Positions 8,276-16,040 of a stretch of 64,000 nucleotides of DNA are shown here, piece by piece. The position numbers and the translations under genes are program-made. This DNA comes from an uncultured Clostridia bacterium (GTDB taxonomy: Bacteria > Bacillota > Clostridia > UBA1381 > UBA9506): positions 62,001 to 126,000 of the forward strand of contig CALYAO010000097.1 in NCBI GenBank assembly GCA_944393605.1, given 5' to 3'. Positions within the stretch are counted from its first letter, which is position 1. Every line of letters starts with the position of its first letter. A model generated the notes under the pieces. That model was given only the letters and a program-made list of their open reading frames with translations, was not told the origin of the DNA and did not search any database.

Positions 8276-8595
8276 TAGAAAGGCCTTTTCAGGGCATCGG
8301 CTGCCGGTATGGCATGCGCTGGCCTGTCCAACCGTCTCGTGTATGACCGTGGTGTCGCGCCAAAAAACGAGCCGGTTTGCATGCGGCAGCCAAAAATAAG
8401 CTGCTTTGGGGTGCCAAAGGCGCATGCGGCGCCTGGCACGAGGATGGCGATCTGGTTTTCGCCCCATGCCCGAAGCAATTCATTGTGGGAACAGCAAAAC
8501 CACCTATCATATCAAGTAAATGGAACGGACAGACATTATCCAAAGCCGGGTGCAGCGGTGCGCCCGAATCAAACCCAAAAGGAGGTTGGAAATTT
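8276..8595 (+). other. 320-base non-coding gap inside the decarboxylase operon
   Basis: No convincing gene is present: a frame open from 8377 merely extends the next gene upstream and has no start signal. Several short inverted repeats built on GCATGC/GGCATGCG occur around 8315-8430, and the region ends in the ribosome binding site AAAGGAGGTTGG. It could hold an internal promoter or a structured leader, but I do not recognise a known riboswitch. Confidence 0.5.
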
Positions 8596-9996
8596 ATGGC
8601 ACATAAAGTTGAAATTACAGAAACCGTGCTGCGGGACGCGCCCCAATCCCTCATCGCGACCCGCATGACGACGGAAGAGATGCTTCCGATTATAGAAAAG
8701 CTGGACCAGGTCGGATACCATTCTCTGGAAGCCTGGGGCGGCGCGACGTTTGACGCGTGCCTCCGTTTCTTAAACGAAGACCCGTGGGAGCGGCTGCGCA
8801 AGATCCGTGCGAAAGCCAAAAACACCAAACTGCAGATGTTGTTCCGGGGCCAGAACATCCTGGGTTACAAGCATTACGCGGATGATGTGGTTGCCTATTT
8901 TGTGCAGAAATCCATCGCGAACGGCATTGATATCATTCGAATCTTCGACGCACTCAATGACACACGGAATCTCAAAGCCGCCATTGACGCCTGTAAAAAA
9001 GAAAAGGGGCATTGCCAGGCGGCGCTGTCTTATACCATCAGCCCTGTGCATGACCACAACTATTTTGTCAAGCTGGCCAAGGAGCTGGAGGGCATGGGAG
9101 CGGATTCCATCTGCATCAAGGATATGGCGGGGCTTCTGCTGCCATACAGTGCATATGAGTTGGTGAAGGCGCTCAAAGAGACCGTGAAGATCCCCATCCA
9201 GCTGCACACCCACTATACCAGCGGCGTTGCTTCCATGACCTATCTGAAGGCCATTGAGGCGGGCGTGGATGTGGTAGACTGTGCGATGTCGCCCATGGCC
9301 ATGGGGACGTCCCAGCCGCCCACTGAGCCGCTCGTTGCGACCCTGCAGGGGACCCCGTATGACACGGGCTATGACCTCGACCTTCTGACAGACATTGCGG
9401 ATTACTTCAAGCCGCTGCGGGAGAAATACCTTGCAAGCGGCCTCATGAGCACCAAGGTCCTGGGTGTGGACGTCAATACCCTCAAATACCAGGTGCCGGG
9501 CGGCATGCTGTCCAACCTCGTGTCTCAGCTCAAGCAGCAGGGCAAGGAGGACAAGCTGGACGAGGTGCTAAAAGAGGTGCCCCGCGTCCGCGAAGACCTG
9601 GGCTATCCGCCGCTGGTAACGCCGACCAGCCAGATCGTCGGGACGCAGGCGGTTCTCAATGTCTTGATGGGCGAGCGGTATAAGATGGTGACCAAAGAAA
9701 CCAAGGGCATTGTCCGCGGCGAGTATGGCAAGACGCCTGTGCCCATTTCGGACGAATTTGCCAAGAAAATCATTGGGGACGAGGAGCGCATCACCTGCCG
9801 TCCGGCCGATCTGCTCAAGCCTGAGCTGGATGCGCTGCGCGACAAGTGCAAGGAGTATATCGAGCAGGACGAAGATGTCCTGTCCTATGCGCTGTTTGAC
9901 CAGGTTGCGGTGAAGTTCTTTGAACAGCGCCGTGCCGCCAAGTATAAGGTGGATGCCGACCTGGTGAACATGGAAGAAAAGACACATCCCATCTAA
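8596..9996 (+). CDS. oadA: oxaloacetate decarboxylase alpha / pyruvate carboxylase B / transcarboxylase 5S-type carboxyltransferase
   Basis: A 466-residue DRE-TIM-type carboxyltransferase that moves CO2 between pyruvate/oxaloacetate and carboxybiotin. It starts with the typical ETVLRDAPQSL motif. Further signatures are FRGQNILGY, the lysine-bearing CIKDMAGLL and the metal-binding HTHYTSG, followed by DCAMSPMAMGTSQPPTE. Its length corresponds to the catalytic and conserved PycB domains only; the C-terminal biotin domain found in some OadA proteins is absent, so it must use the separate carrier encoded at 6620. ATG 8596 lies behind AAAGGAGG. Together with MmdA this gives two carboxyltransferases sharing one carrier. 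A terminator follows the gene. Confidence 0.92.
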   Translation: MAHKVEITETVLRDAPQSLIATRMTTEEMLPIIEKLDQVGYHSLEAWGGATFDACLRFLNEDPWERLRKIRAKAKNTKLQMLFRGQNILGYKHYADDVVAYFVQKSIANGIDIIRIFDALNDTRNLKAAIDACKKEKGHCQAALSYTISPVHDHNYFVKLAKELEGMGADSICIKDMAGLLLPYSAYELVKALKETVKIPIQLHTHYTSGVASMTYLKAIEAGVDVVDCAMSPMAMGTSQPPTEPLVATLQGTPYDTGYDLDLLTDIADYFKPLREKYLASGLMSTKVLGVDVNTLKYQVPGGMLSNLVSQLKQQGKEDKLDEVLKEVPRVREDLGYPPLVTPTSQIVGTQAVLNVLMGERYKMVTKETKGIVRGEYGKTPVPISDEFAKKIIGDEERITCRPADLLKPELDALRDKCKEYIEQDEDVLSYALFDQVAVKFFEQRRAAKYKVDADLVNMEEKTHPI

Positions 9997-10006
9997 TGGG
10001 AAAATC

Positions 10007-10046
10007 AATAGGCCGATGCGGCAATGCGCCACATTGGCCTATTTTT
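10007..10046 (+). terminator. terminator after the decarboxylase operon
   Basis: AATAGGCC pairs with GGCCTATT around a 21-base interior and is followed by a T run, shortly after the oadA-type stop codon. Confidence 0.7.
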
Positions 10047-10107
10047 ATGCCCTAGGATCCGCTTGCGGACTTTCTGACAGAGATGTCACAAGATAACCGC
10101 AGCATCA

Positions 10108-10146
10108 AAAAAACATACCGCTTTCGGAAAAGCGGTATGTTTTTTT
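10108..10146. terminator. bidirectional terminator between oadA and pyk
   Basis: ACATACCGCTTT and its complement form a tight stem flanked by A residues on the left and T residues on the right, so it can terminate both convergent operons. It lies 30 bases from the pyk stop codon. Confidence 0.85.
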
Positions 10147-10176
10147 GATATACTTTGGCAGAAAGCAGCCGCCCAA

Positions 10177-11931
10177 TTACAGAATCTTGGTTACGCCGCT
10201 GTATACCAGGCCGCGCGCCGCATCCATGGTGATGATGGTACCGCTTTTTAGGATGTGGGTCGCGTTGGCTGCTCCCGTTATGACGGGGATGTCCAGCGTC
10301 ATGCCGACGATGGCAGCATGCCCCGTGACGCCCTCTTCCTCCACGATGATCCCCCCCGCACGCCGCAGAATGGGCAAAAATTCGTTGGTCGTGTTCTTGG
10401 CAACGAGGATATCACCGTCCTGGAATTCGTTCATCGCCTGCTGCAGCGACGTTACGACACAGAGGGAACCGCTGGTGGACATCTGGTTGATGCCCTCGCC
10501 CTCCACCAGCACATGCCCAACCAAATGCACCTTGAGGAGATTGGTCGTCCCGCTGATGCCAACGGGCATCCCGCCCGTGATGACTGCGATGTCGCCGTTT
10601 TTGACAATCCCCGTCGCGACCGCACAGTCCACCGCCTGGTCAAACACCTCGTCCGTCGTACTCTTTTCTTCGGACATGACGGGGAACACGCCCCAGGAGA
10701 GGCTGAGCTGGCGGCATGCCTTTTCGGACAGTGCCGTCGCAATGATGGGGCACTCAGGCCGATACTTGGACACCATGCGCGCCGTATGGCCCGACCGTGT
10801 CACGGTGACAATGGCGGCGGCGCCCAGGTCATGCGCGGTGGTGACCGTCGCATGGCTGATGGCGTTGGTTACATTTTTTTCCATCCCAACCGTGGCGCTC
10901 GCAAATTCCTTCTTGTAGTCAATGGCCGATTCCGCCCGCTCCGCAATGCGGCTCATGGTCTGAACACTCTCCACCGGATACTTGCCGATGGCGGTCTCTC
11001 CCGACAGCATGATGGCGCTGGTACCGTCATAGATGGCGTTGGCCACGTCGGTGGTCTCCGCGCGGGTAGGCCGGGGGTTGCGAATCATGGAATCCAGCAG
11101 CTGAGTCGCAGTGATCACCTTTTTGCCAGCCTTATAACATTTCGTAATGAGAGATTTTTGGATAATGGGCAGTTCTTCCAAAGCGATTTCAACGCCCATG
11201 TCGCCGCGCGCGACCATGATGCCGTCGCTCACTTTCAAGATATCGTCTATGTTGTCCACGCCGCTGCGGTTCTCGATCTTGGCGATGATTTGAATGTCTT
11301 TCCCGCCGTTTTGGTTTAAGAGCTTGCGGATGTCTAAAATATCATATGCGTTGCGGGTGAAAGACGCGGCGATGAAATCAAAGTCCTGCTCAATGCCAAA
11401 CAGAATGTCCGCACGGTCCTTCTCGCTCACATAGGGCATATTGATGGGCACATCGGGGATGTTGACGCTTTTGTTGGAGGAAAGCGGGCCGCCGTTTTTC
11501 ACCGTACAGCTGATGTCCATATCGGACACCTTATCCACCTCCATGGCAATGAGGCCATCGTCAATGAGGATGGTATCCCCTTTTTTGACATCGCTGCACA
11601 GGTTGGGCCACGTCACCGAAGCGCGTTCCGCCGTCCCCTCCACGTCAGACACGGTGAGCACAAACTTTTGTCCCTCCGTGAGCATCACGGTGCCGTCCTT
11701 GATCTGCTTGACGCGGATTTCAGGCCCTTTGGTATCTAACAGGAGCGGAATGGGAAGCCCCGTCTTCTCCCGCACTTTTTTAAAGGTCTCAATCCGGGGA
11801 AGCTGGTCCTCGGGGGTCCCGTGCGAAAAGTTGATGCGCGCAACATTCATGCCCGCCCACATTATTTTCTCCAGCACCGCCGGGTCATCCGTCGCGGGCC
11901 CCAGCGTACATACAATCTTTGTTTTTCTCAT
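10177..11931 (-). CDS. pyk: pyruvate kinase with C-terminal PEP-utilising-type extension
   Basis: A 584-residue pyruvate kinase. The N-terminal KIVCTLGPA, the active-site region IARGDMGVEI and the MSGETAIGKYP motif are present. About 110 extra C-terminal residues (~475-584) form the phosphohistidine-type domain seen in Bacillus-like enzymes, with VEEEGVTGHAAIVG. It makes ATP and pyruvate from PEP in the cytoplasm. Its start codon lies one base after the stop of the PLP enzyme gene, so translation is probably coupled. Pyruvate made here is a natural partner for the OadA-type enzyme encoded next door, although the two operons converge. Confidence 0.97.
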   Translation of the reverse strand: MRKTKIVCTLGPATDDPAVLEKIMWAGMNVARINFSHGTPEDQLPRIETFKKVREKTGLPIPLLLDTKGPEIRVKQIKDGTVMLTEGQKFVLTVSDVEGTAERASVTWPNLCSDVKKGDTILIDDGLIAMEVDKVSDMDISCTVKNGGPLSSNKSVNIPDVPINMPYVSEKDRADILFGIEQDFDFIAASFTRNAYDILDIRKLLNQNGGKDIQIIAKIENRSGVDNIDDILKVSDGIMVARGDMGVEIALEELPIIQKSLITKCYKAGKKVITATQLLDSMIRNPRPTRAETTDVANAIYDGTSAIMLSGETAIGKYPVESVQTMSRIAERAESAIDYKKEFASATVGMEKNVTNAISHATVTTAHDLGAAAIVTVTRSGHTARMVSKYRPECPIIATALSEKACRQLSLSWGVFPVMSEEKSTTDEVFDQAVDCAVATGIVKNGDIAVITGGMPVGISGTTNLLKVHLVGHVLVEGEGINQMSTSGSLCVVTSLQQAMNEFQDGDILVAKNTTNEFLPILRRAGGIIVEEEGVTGHAAIVGMTLDIPVITGAANATHILKSGTIITMDAARGLVYSGVTKIL

Positions 11932-11932
11932 G

Positions 11933-13216
11933 TTAGCCTCCGTCCGTTACATCAGATAGGTTATCCAGCGCGCACAAAACCGCCAGTTTGCCGCTTTCAT
12001 AGGTCAGGCCGCCCTGCATATAGGCGACATAGGGGGGGCAAATGGGGGCATCTGCCGAAATTTCAATGGATGCACCCGACACAAACGCACCCGCCGCCAT
12101 GATGACAGGATCCGCATAGCCGGGCATGTCCCACGGCTCAGGCGTGACGTGCGCATCGATGGGCGCACCCCGCTGGATGCCGCGGCAGAAGGCGCATACC
12201 TTCTCCGCATCCCCCAGCCGCACCGCCTGGATGATATCGGTACGCGGCTCACTGCTGCCGGGGCACACGTCATATCCCGACAGCTCCAGCATGCGCGCGG
12301 CGAGCAGCGCCGTTTTGAGGGCTTCCGCCGTCACATGGGGCGCCATAAACAGCCCCTGGTACATGAACCGATTCATGCCGAGGGTGGCGCCCACCTCCGC
12401 GCCAATGCCCGGCGCGGTCAGGCGGCATGCGATCTTGTCAATGAGATGCCGTTTGCCGGCGATGTATCCCCCGGTCTGTGCGATGCCGCCCCCGGGATTT
12501 TTGATGAGGGAACCCACCACGAGGTCTGCGCCCACATGCGTCGGCTCCTGGCGCTCCACGAATTCACCATAGCAGTTGTCCACCAGGCAAACGATGTTGG
12601 GGTCGATGCCATGCACCAGCGAGACAATCTGCCCGATATCCGCCACCGACAGCGACTTGCGCCAGCTATACCCCTTGGACCGCTGGATGGCGACCAGCTT
12701 CACGCCGGGATGGATGGCTTCGGCAATGGCAGGGAGGTCCGGGGAGCCGTCGGGCAGGAGCTCGACCTGTTCATAGCCCACGCCCCAGTCCCGCAGAGAC
12801 CCCGCGCCCTCGCCGCGGAGTCCGATGACCTCCTCCATGGTGTCATAGGGCTTGCCCGTCACGGACAGCGCAATATCGCCCGGACGCAGGACGCCAAAAT
12901 AACACAGCGCGATGGCGTGGGTGCCGCTGACGATGTTGTGTCGCACGAGTGCCGCCTCGGTGCCAAATACCTGCGCGTATACCGCGTCCAGCGTATCCCG
13001 CCCGAGATCATCATAGCCATAGCCCGTGGTGCCGCCCAGGTGTGCTTCGCTCACCTGATGGTCCCGGAACGCCGCGAGCACGCGCATCTGGCCATATGCC
13101 GCAATGTCTGCGATCTCCGCAAAGCGGGGGGAGATGTCTTGTTCCGCCTGCGCCATGAGCGCCAGTGTTTTTGGGCGGATTCCAAATATTTCCTGTAAAA
13201 TTGCATTCGTTGTCAT
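11933..13216 (-). CDS. PLP-dependent methionine gamma-lyase-like protein ('aluminium resistance' family)
   Basis: A 427-residue fold-type I PLP enzyme of the family often labelled aluminium resistance protein or methionine gamma-lyase family. The N-terminal half contains HLGGTTGYGYDD and VRHNIVSGTHAI. The PLP lysine is probably in GSLIKNPGGG. Members are widespread in Clostridia and their reaction is poorly established; cleavage of sulfur amino acids is the usual guess. The gene overlaps the ACT-domain gene by one base (TAATG) and abuts pyk, so all three are likely co-translated. Confidence 0.85.
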   Translation of the reverse strand: MTTNAILQEIFGIRPKTLALMAQAEQDISPRFAEIADIAAYGQMRVLAAFRDHQVSEAHLGGTTGYGYDDLGRDTLDAVYAQVFGTEAALVRHNIVSGTHAIALCYFGVLRPGDIALSVTGKPYDTMEEVIGLRGEGAGSLRDWGVGYEQVELLPDGSPDLPAIAEAIHPGVKLVAIQRSKGYSWRKSLSVADIGQIVSLVHGIDPNIVCLVDNCYGEFVERQEPTHVGADLVVGSLIKNPGGGIAQTGGYIAGKRHLIDKIACRLTAPGIGAEVGATLGMNRFMYQGLFMAPHVTAEALKTALLAARMLELSGYDVCPGSSEPRTDIIQAVRLGDAEKVCAFCRGIQRGAPIDAHVTPEPWDMPGYADPVIMAAGAFVSGASIEISADAPICPPYVAYMQGGLTYESGKLAVLCALDNLSDVTDGG

Positions 13217-13647
13217 TATAATTCGTAAACATCCTTTGCAGGCACCACTTTGATGCCGTTTTCAATCAGCAAATCGGCCGCCTTCTGCACATTTTCCGTG
13301 CGCAAAATGTCGTATACCACATCGGCATCCCCGCCCACGAAGGTATACATATATTCCACGCTGATGTTGTTTTCGGCCAGCACATGCAGCGCGCTCATGA
13401 GGCCGCCCGGCTTGTCGCTGATGGCGATGACAATCACGTCGGTCGCCTTTACCGTAATGCCGTTCTCTTTCAAGACCTGCTCCGCCCGGTCTGAGTCCTG
13501 CACAATGAGCCGCAGGATGCCGAAGTCTGTGGTGTCCGCGATGGAAAGCGCGCGGATGTTGATGTTATGCTCTGCGAGGATGCGGGTCACTTTTTCCAGC
13601 CGGCCGCTGGTGTTCTCCACAAATACCGAAATTTGTTTGACTAACAT
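13216..13647 (-). CDS. tandem ACT-domain protein
   Basis: A 143-residue protein made of two ACT domains (residues ~1-68 and ~70-140) and nothing else. The first begins KQISVFVENTSGRL and the second DKPGGLMSALHVL. ACT domains bind amino acids or related ligands. Stand-alone tandem ACT proteins often lie beside phenylacetate-CoA ligase genes, as here: the paaK gene ends about 320 bases upstream in the same orientation. A role in sensing aromatic amino acids or their products is inference. The gene starts behind AAGGAGGGA and overlaps the next gene. Confidence 0.88.
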   Translation of the reverse strand: MLVKQISVFVENTSGRLEKVTRILAEHNINIRALSIADTTDFGILRLIVQDSDRAEQVLKENGITVKATDVIVIAISDKPGGLMSALHVLAENNISVEYMYTFVGGDADVVYDILRTENVQKAADLLIENGIKVVPAKDVYEL

Positions 13648-13964
13648 GAAACTCCCTCCTTATCAATCCAGGCGTTTTGTATGTTTTTTCACTCGTCGTT
13701 GGGTATCGCTGCACGGGGCCCCTGCCTCCGCTCGCCTCCCATCCGGCCCGAGGCCCATGCAAGGGTTTGCGTTTGGGCGGGCTGTTTCCAAGTGTGAGCC
13801 GCGGCATACGCATGCGGCACCGCTGTCGGCTTTGGCAGCCGAGCGGACAATCTCTGCGCAAATGGCACAGTAGCGCATACCGGGAGGCATCCATTCCTAT
13901 CTAACAGTATATTACAAATCGTCCGTATACAATCTCATTTTTTCCATCCGAGAAACAACCGGTC
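13648..13964 (-). other. 317-base intergenic region between paaK and the ACT gene
   Basis: A weak promoter-like pair on the minus strand (TTGTAT at 13927-13932, TATACT at 13906-13911, 15-base spacing) could start the ACT-lyase-pyk operon. A 75-codon frame (13663-13890, minus) begins with a Cys-x-x-Cys motif (RYCAICAEIV) and ends just before the ACT ribosome binding site, but it lacks a good binding site of its own. I list it as possible, not as a gene. Several GC-rich hairpins are present; no known riboswitch is recognised. Confidence 0.4.
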
Positions 13965-15272
13965 TTATTTCAGATTCCGCCGGTCAATGACGCGCTTGGC
14001 CTTTCCTTCACTCCGCGCAATGGACTTGGGTTCCACCAGCTTGACCTTGGCGGAGATGCCAAGCACGCTTAAGAGCCGGTTGTGAATCTCCGTTTCGAGA
14101 CTCTCCAGCCCGCGCACCGCGTCTGAGAACAACTCATCCGTCAGTTCCACCTGGACTTCCAGCGTGTCCAGCGTACCCTGCCGGTCCACGATGAGTACAT
14201 AATGGGGTGCAGTTTTTCCCATATCCAGGAGGACACTTTCCACCTGGGAGGGAAACACGTTCACGCCGCGGATGATGAGCATGTCGTCACTCCGGCCGCT
14301 GACCTTGTCCATGCGCGCCAGCGTCCGTCCACATTCGCATTTGTCGTACCAGATGCGGGTGATATCCCGCGTACGGTACCGGATGAGGGGCAGGCCCTCT
14401 TTGGTGATACAGGTGAACACCAGCTCGCCCAGGCTGCCCTCAGGCAGCACTTCGCCCGTCTGAGGATCAATGATCTCGGGCAGGAAGTGGTCCTCGTTGA
14501 TATGCAGCCCACACTGGAGCTCACATTCAAAGGAAACGCCCGGCCCAATGATTTCGGACAGGCCATAAATATCCACACTGCGAAGGCCAAGGCGGCTTTC
14601 GATCTCCTGCCGCATGCCGGCCGTCCAGGGCTCCGCACCGAATACGCCCCCGACGAGGGACAGCTCCGATTTGTCAATGCCCATCTCTTCCATGGTTTCC
14701 GCGATGTACAGCATGTAAGACGGCGTCCCACAGATGATGTTGGTGCCAAAATCGCGGAGCATGGTGATCTGCCGCTGGGTATTGCCCGTGGATGCCGGAA
14801 TGACCGCCGCGCCGATGCGCTCCGCACCCGCATGCGCGCCCAGACCGCCCGTAAACAGACCGTATCCATAGCACACCTGCACCACAGAGCGCTTGGTGCA
14901 CCCCGCCGAATACAGCGCACGCGCCGCGACCTCCGCCCAGACCGCAAGGTCATGCTCGGTGTATCCCACCACCGTCTGCTTTCCCGTTGTGCCACTGGAG
15001 GCATGGATGCGAACGATGTCATCCATGGGGCGGCAGAACATGCCATAGGGGTAGGTATCTCGCAGGTCGGTTTTGGTCGTAAACGGGAGTTTGGCGAGGT
15101 CGTGAACCGAACGGATGTCCCCCGGCTCCACCCCCTGCTCTTTCATCCGGTCCCGGTACAGCGGGACATGCTCATACACGTTTTTGAGGGTTGTCATGAG
15201 CCGTTCATACTGGAGTTTTTCCAGCTGTTCCCGGTCCATACACTCCACCTCAGGGTTCCAACAATACCGCAT
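13965..15272 (-). CDS. paaK: phenylacetate-CoA ligase (first paaK-type gene)
   Basis: A 435-residue AMP-forming ligase of the phenylacetate-CoA ligase family. The ATP-binding motif HASSGTTGK, the adenylate motif YGLSE and the C-terminal [19 protein letters not shown] are present. It would join an aryl acid to CoA using ATP, or run in reverse to recover energy from aryl-acetyl-CoA made by the IOR enzyme. It is the last gene of the symporter-paaK-iorA-iorB-paaK run and lies 204 bases after iorB, a gap with strong hairpins. ATG 15272 is nine bases behind GGAG; longer upstream frames run through those hairpins. Confidence 0.9.
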   Translation of the reverse strand: MRYCWNPEVECMDREQLEKLQYERLMTTLKNVYEHVPLYRDRMKEQGVEPGDIRSVHDLAKLPFTTKTDLRDTYPYGMFCRPMDDIVRIHASSGTTGKQTVVGYTEHDLAVWAEVAARALYSAGCTKRSVVQVCYGYGLFTGGLGAHAGAERIGAAVIPASTGNTQRQITMLRDFGTNIICGTPSYMLYIAETMEEMGIDKSELSLVGGVFGAEPWTAGMRQEIESRLGLRSVDIYGLSEIIGPGVSFECELQCGLHINEDHFLPEIIDPQTGEVLPEGSLGELVFTCITKEGLPLIRYRTRDITRIWYDKCECGRTLARMDKVSGRSDDMLIIRGVNVFPSQVESVLLDMGKTAPHYVLIVDRQGTLDTLEVQVELTDELFSDAVRGLESLETEIHNRLLSVLGISAKVKLVEPKSIARSEGKAKRVIDRRNLK

Positions 15273-15314
15273 AATTCTCATCTCCAACACTCGTAAATCT
15301 TGTGCAAATGCATG

Positions 15315-15422
15315 GCGCCGTTGGTCGGTTGAAACCGGCGCTATGCCTGGGCAGAATCTCCCTTGGACTGCCCACCCGCTTCCTTTGGATGGACAGTCCA
15401 AGGGGCACAAGCGTCCCCTTGG
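15315..15422 (-). promoter_or_regulatory. cluster of competing hairpins between iorB and paaK
   Basis: Three inverted repeats crowd the intercistronic gap. CCTTGGACTG (15361-15370) pairs with CAGTCCAAGG (15394-15403). CCAAGGGG (15398-15405) pairs with CCCCTTGG (15415-15422). GCGCCG (15315-15320) pairs with CGGCGC (15336-15341). The first two share bases 15398-15403, so they exclude each other. None has a T run on the minus strand. It may act in attenuation or mRNA processing. Confidence 0.5.
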
Positions 15423-15476
15423 CTTGGATATGAGCCGTCCTGCAAGCCAATAAAATTGGATTACAGGAAAATATAA

Positions 15477-16040
15477 TCAAATAGAATAACCAAGTTCAAA
15501 CGCCTTGAGATTTAGATCCAAGAATTTAGGCGGAACGGTCTCTCGGAGGGCCGAAAGCCATTCTTCCTTGGACACCGAAGACGTCCGCGCGAGCACGCCA
15601 ATCAGCACCACATTGACGGCCTTGACATTGCCCGCTTCCTGCGCAAGGCGGGTGGCATCGCATGCCGTGACCTGCACCTGTTTTTCCTGTAATTTTTTTA
15701 CAATTTCTTCGGGATAGGCCATCGCACCCGTGATGACGGGCATGGGCGCAATCGCATGTGTGTTGACAATGAGGGTCCCGCCTGGCTTTAAATAGCTCAC
15801 CCAGCGGTATGCCTCCAGCTCCTCAAAGGCAAGGATGATGTCCGCCTGGCCCTCGTCAATGACGGGGGAAGCGACGGACTCACCATACTTCACATAGGTG
15901 ACCACGCTGCCGCCCCGCTGGGACATGCCGTGCACCTCCGAGACCTTGACATCCTGGCCCAGGGCCAGGGCTGCATTCCCGATAATGCGGCTGGCAAGCA
16001 GAGTCCCCTGCCCGCCAACGCCTACAATCATGATATTCAT
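15477..16040 (-). CDS. iorB: indolepyruvate:ferredoxin oxidoreductase beta subunit
   Basis: A 187-residue gamma-type subunit of 2-oxoacid:ferredoxin oxidoreductases. It opens with MIVGVGGQGTLLASRIIG and contains SEVHGMSQRGGSV, both hallmarks of IorB. With IorA it converts aryl 2-oxoacids such as indolepyruvate or phenylpyruvate to aryl-acetyl-CoA, CO2 and reduced ferredoxin. Its start overlaps the iorA stop by four bases (ATGA), so the subunits are translationally coupled. Confidence 0.94.
   Translation of the reverse strand: MNIMIVGVGGQGTLLASRIIGNAALALGQDVKVSEVHGMSQRGGSVVTYVKYGESVASPVIDEGQADIILAFEELEAYRWVSYLKPGGTLIVNTHAIAPMPVITGAMAYPEEIVKKLQEKQVQVTACDATRLAQEAGNVKAVNVVLIGVLARTSSVSKEEWLSALRETVPPKFLDLNLKAFELGYSI

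Noticed and set aside
7370-8467. Minus-strand frame opposite oadB
   Set aside because: Shadow frame with low-complexity charged composition and no start signal.
13663-13890. 75-codon minus-strand frame with a Cys-x-x-Cys motif before the ACT gene
   Set aside because: Tempting because it ends right before the ACT ribosome binding site, but it has no convincing site of its own and no recognisable fold.
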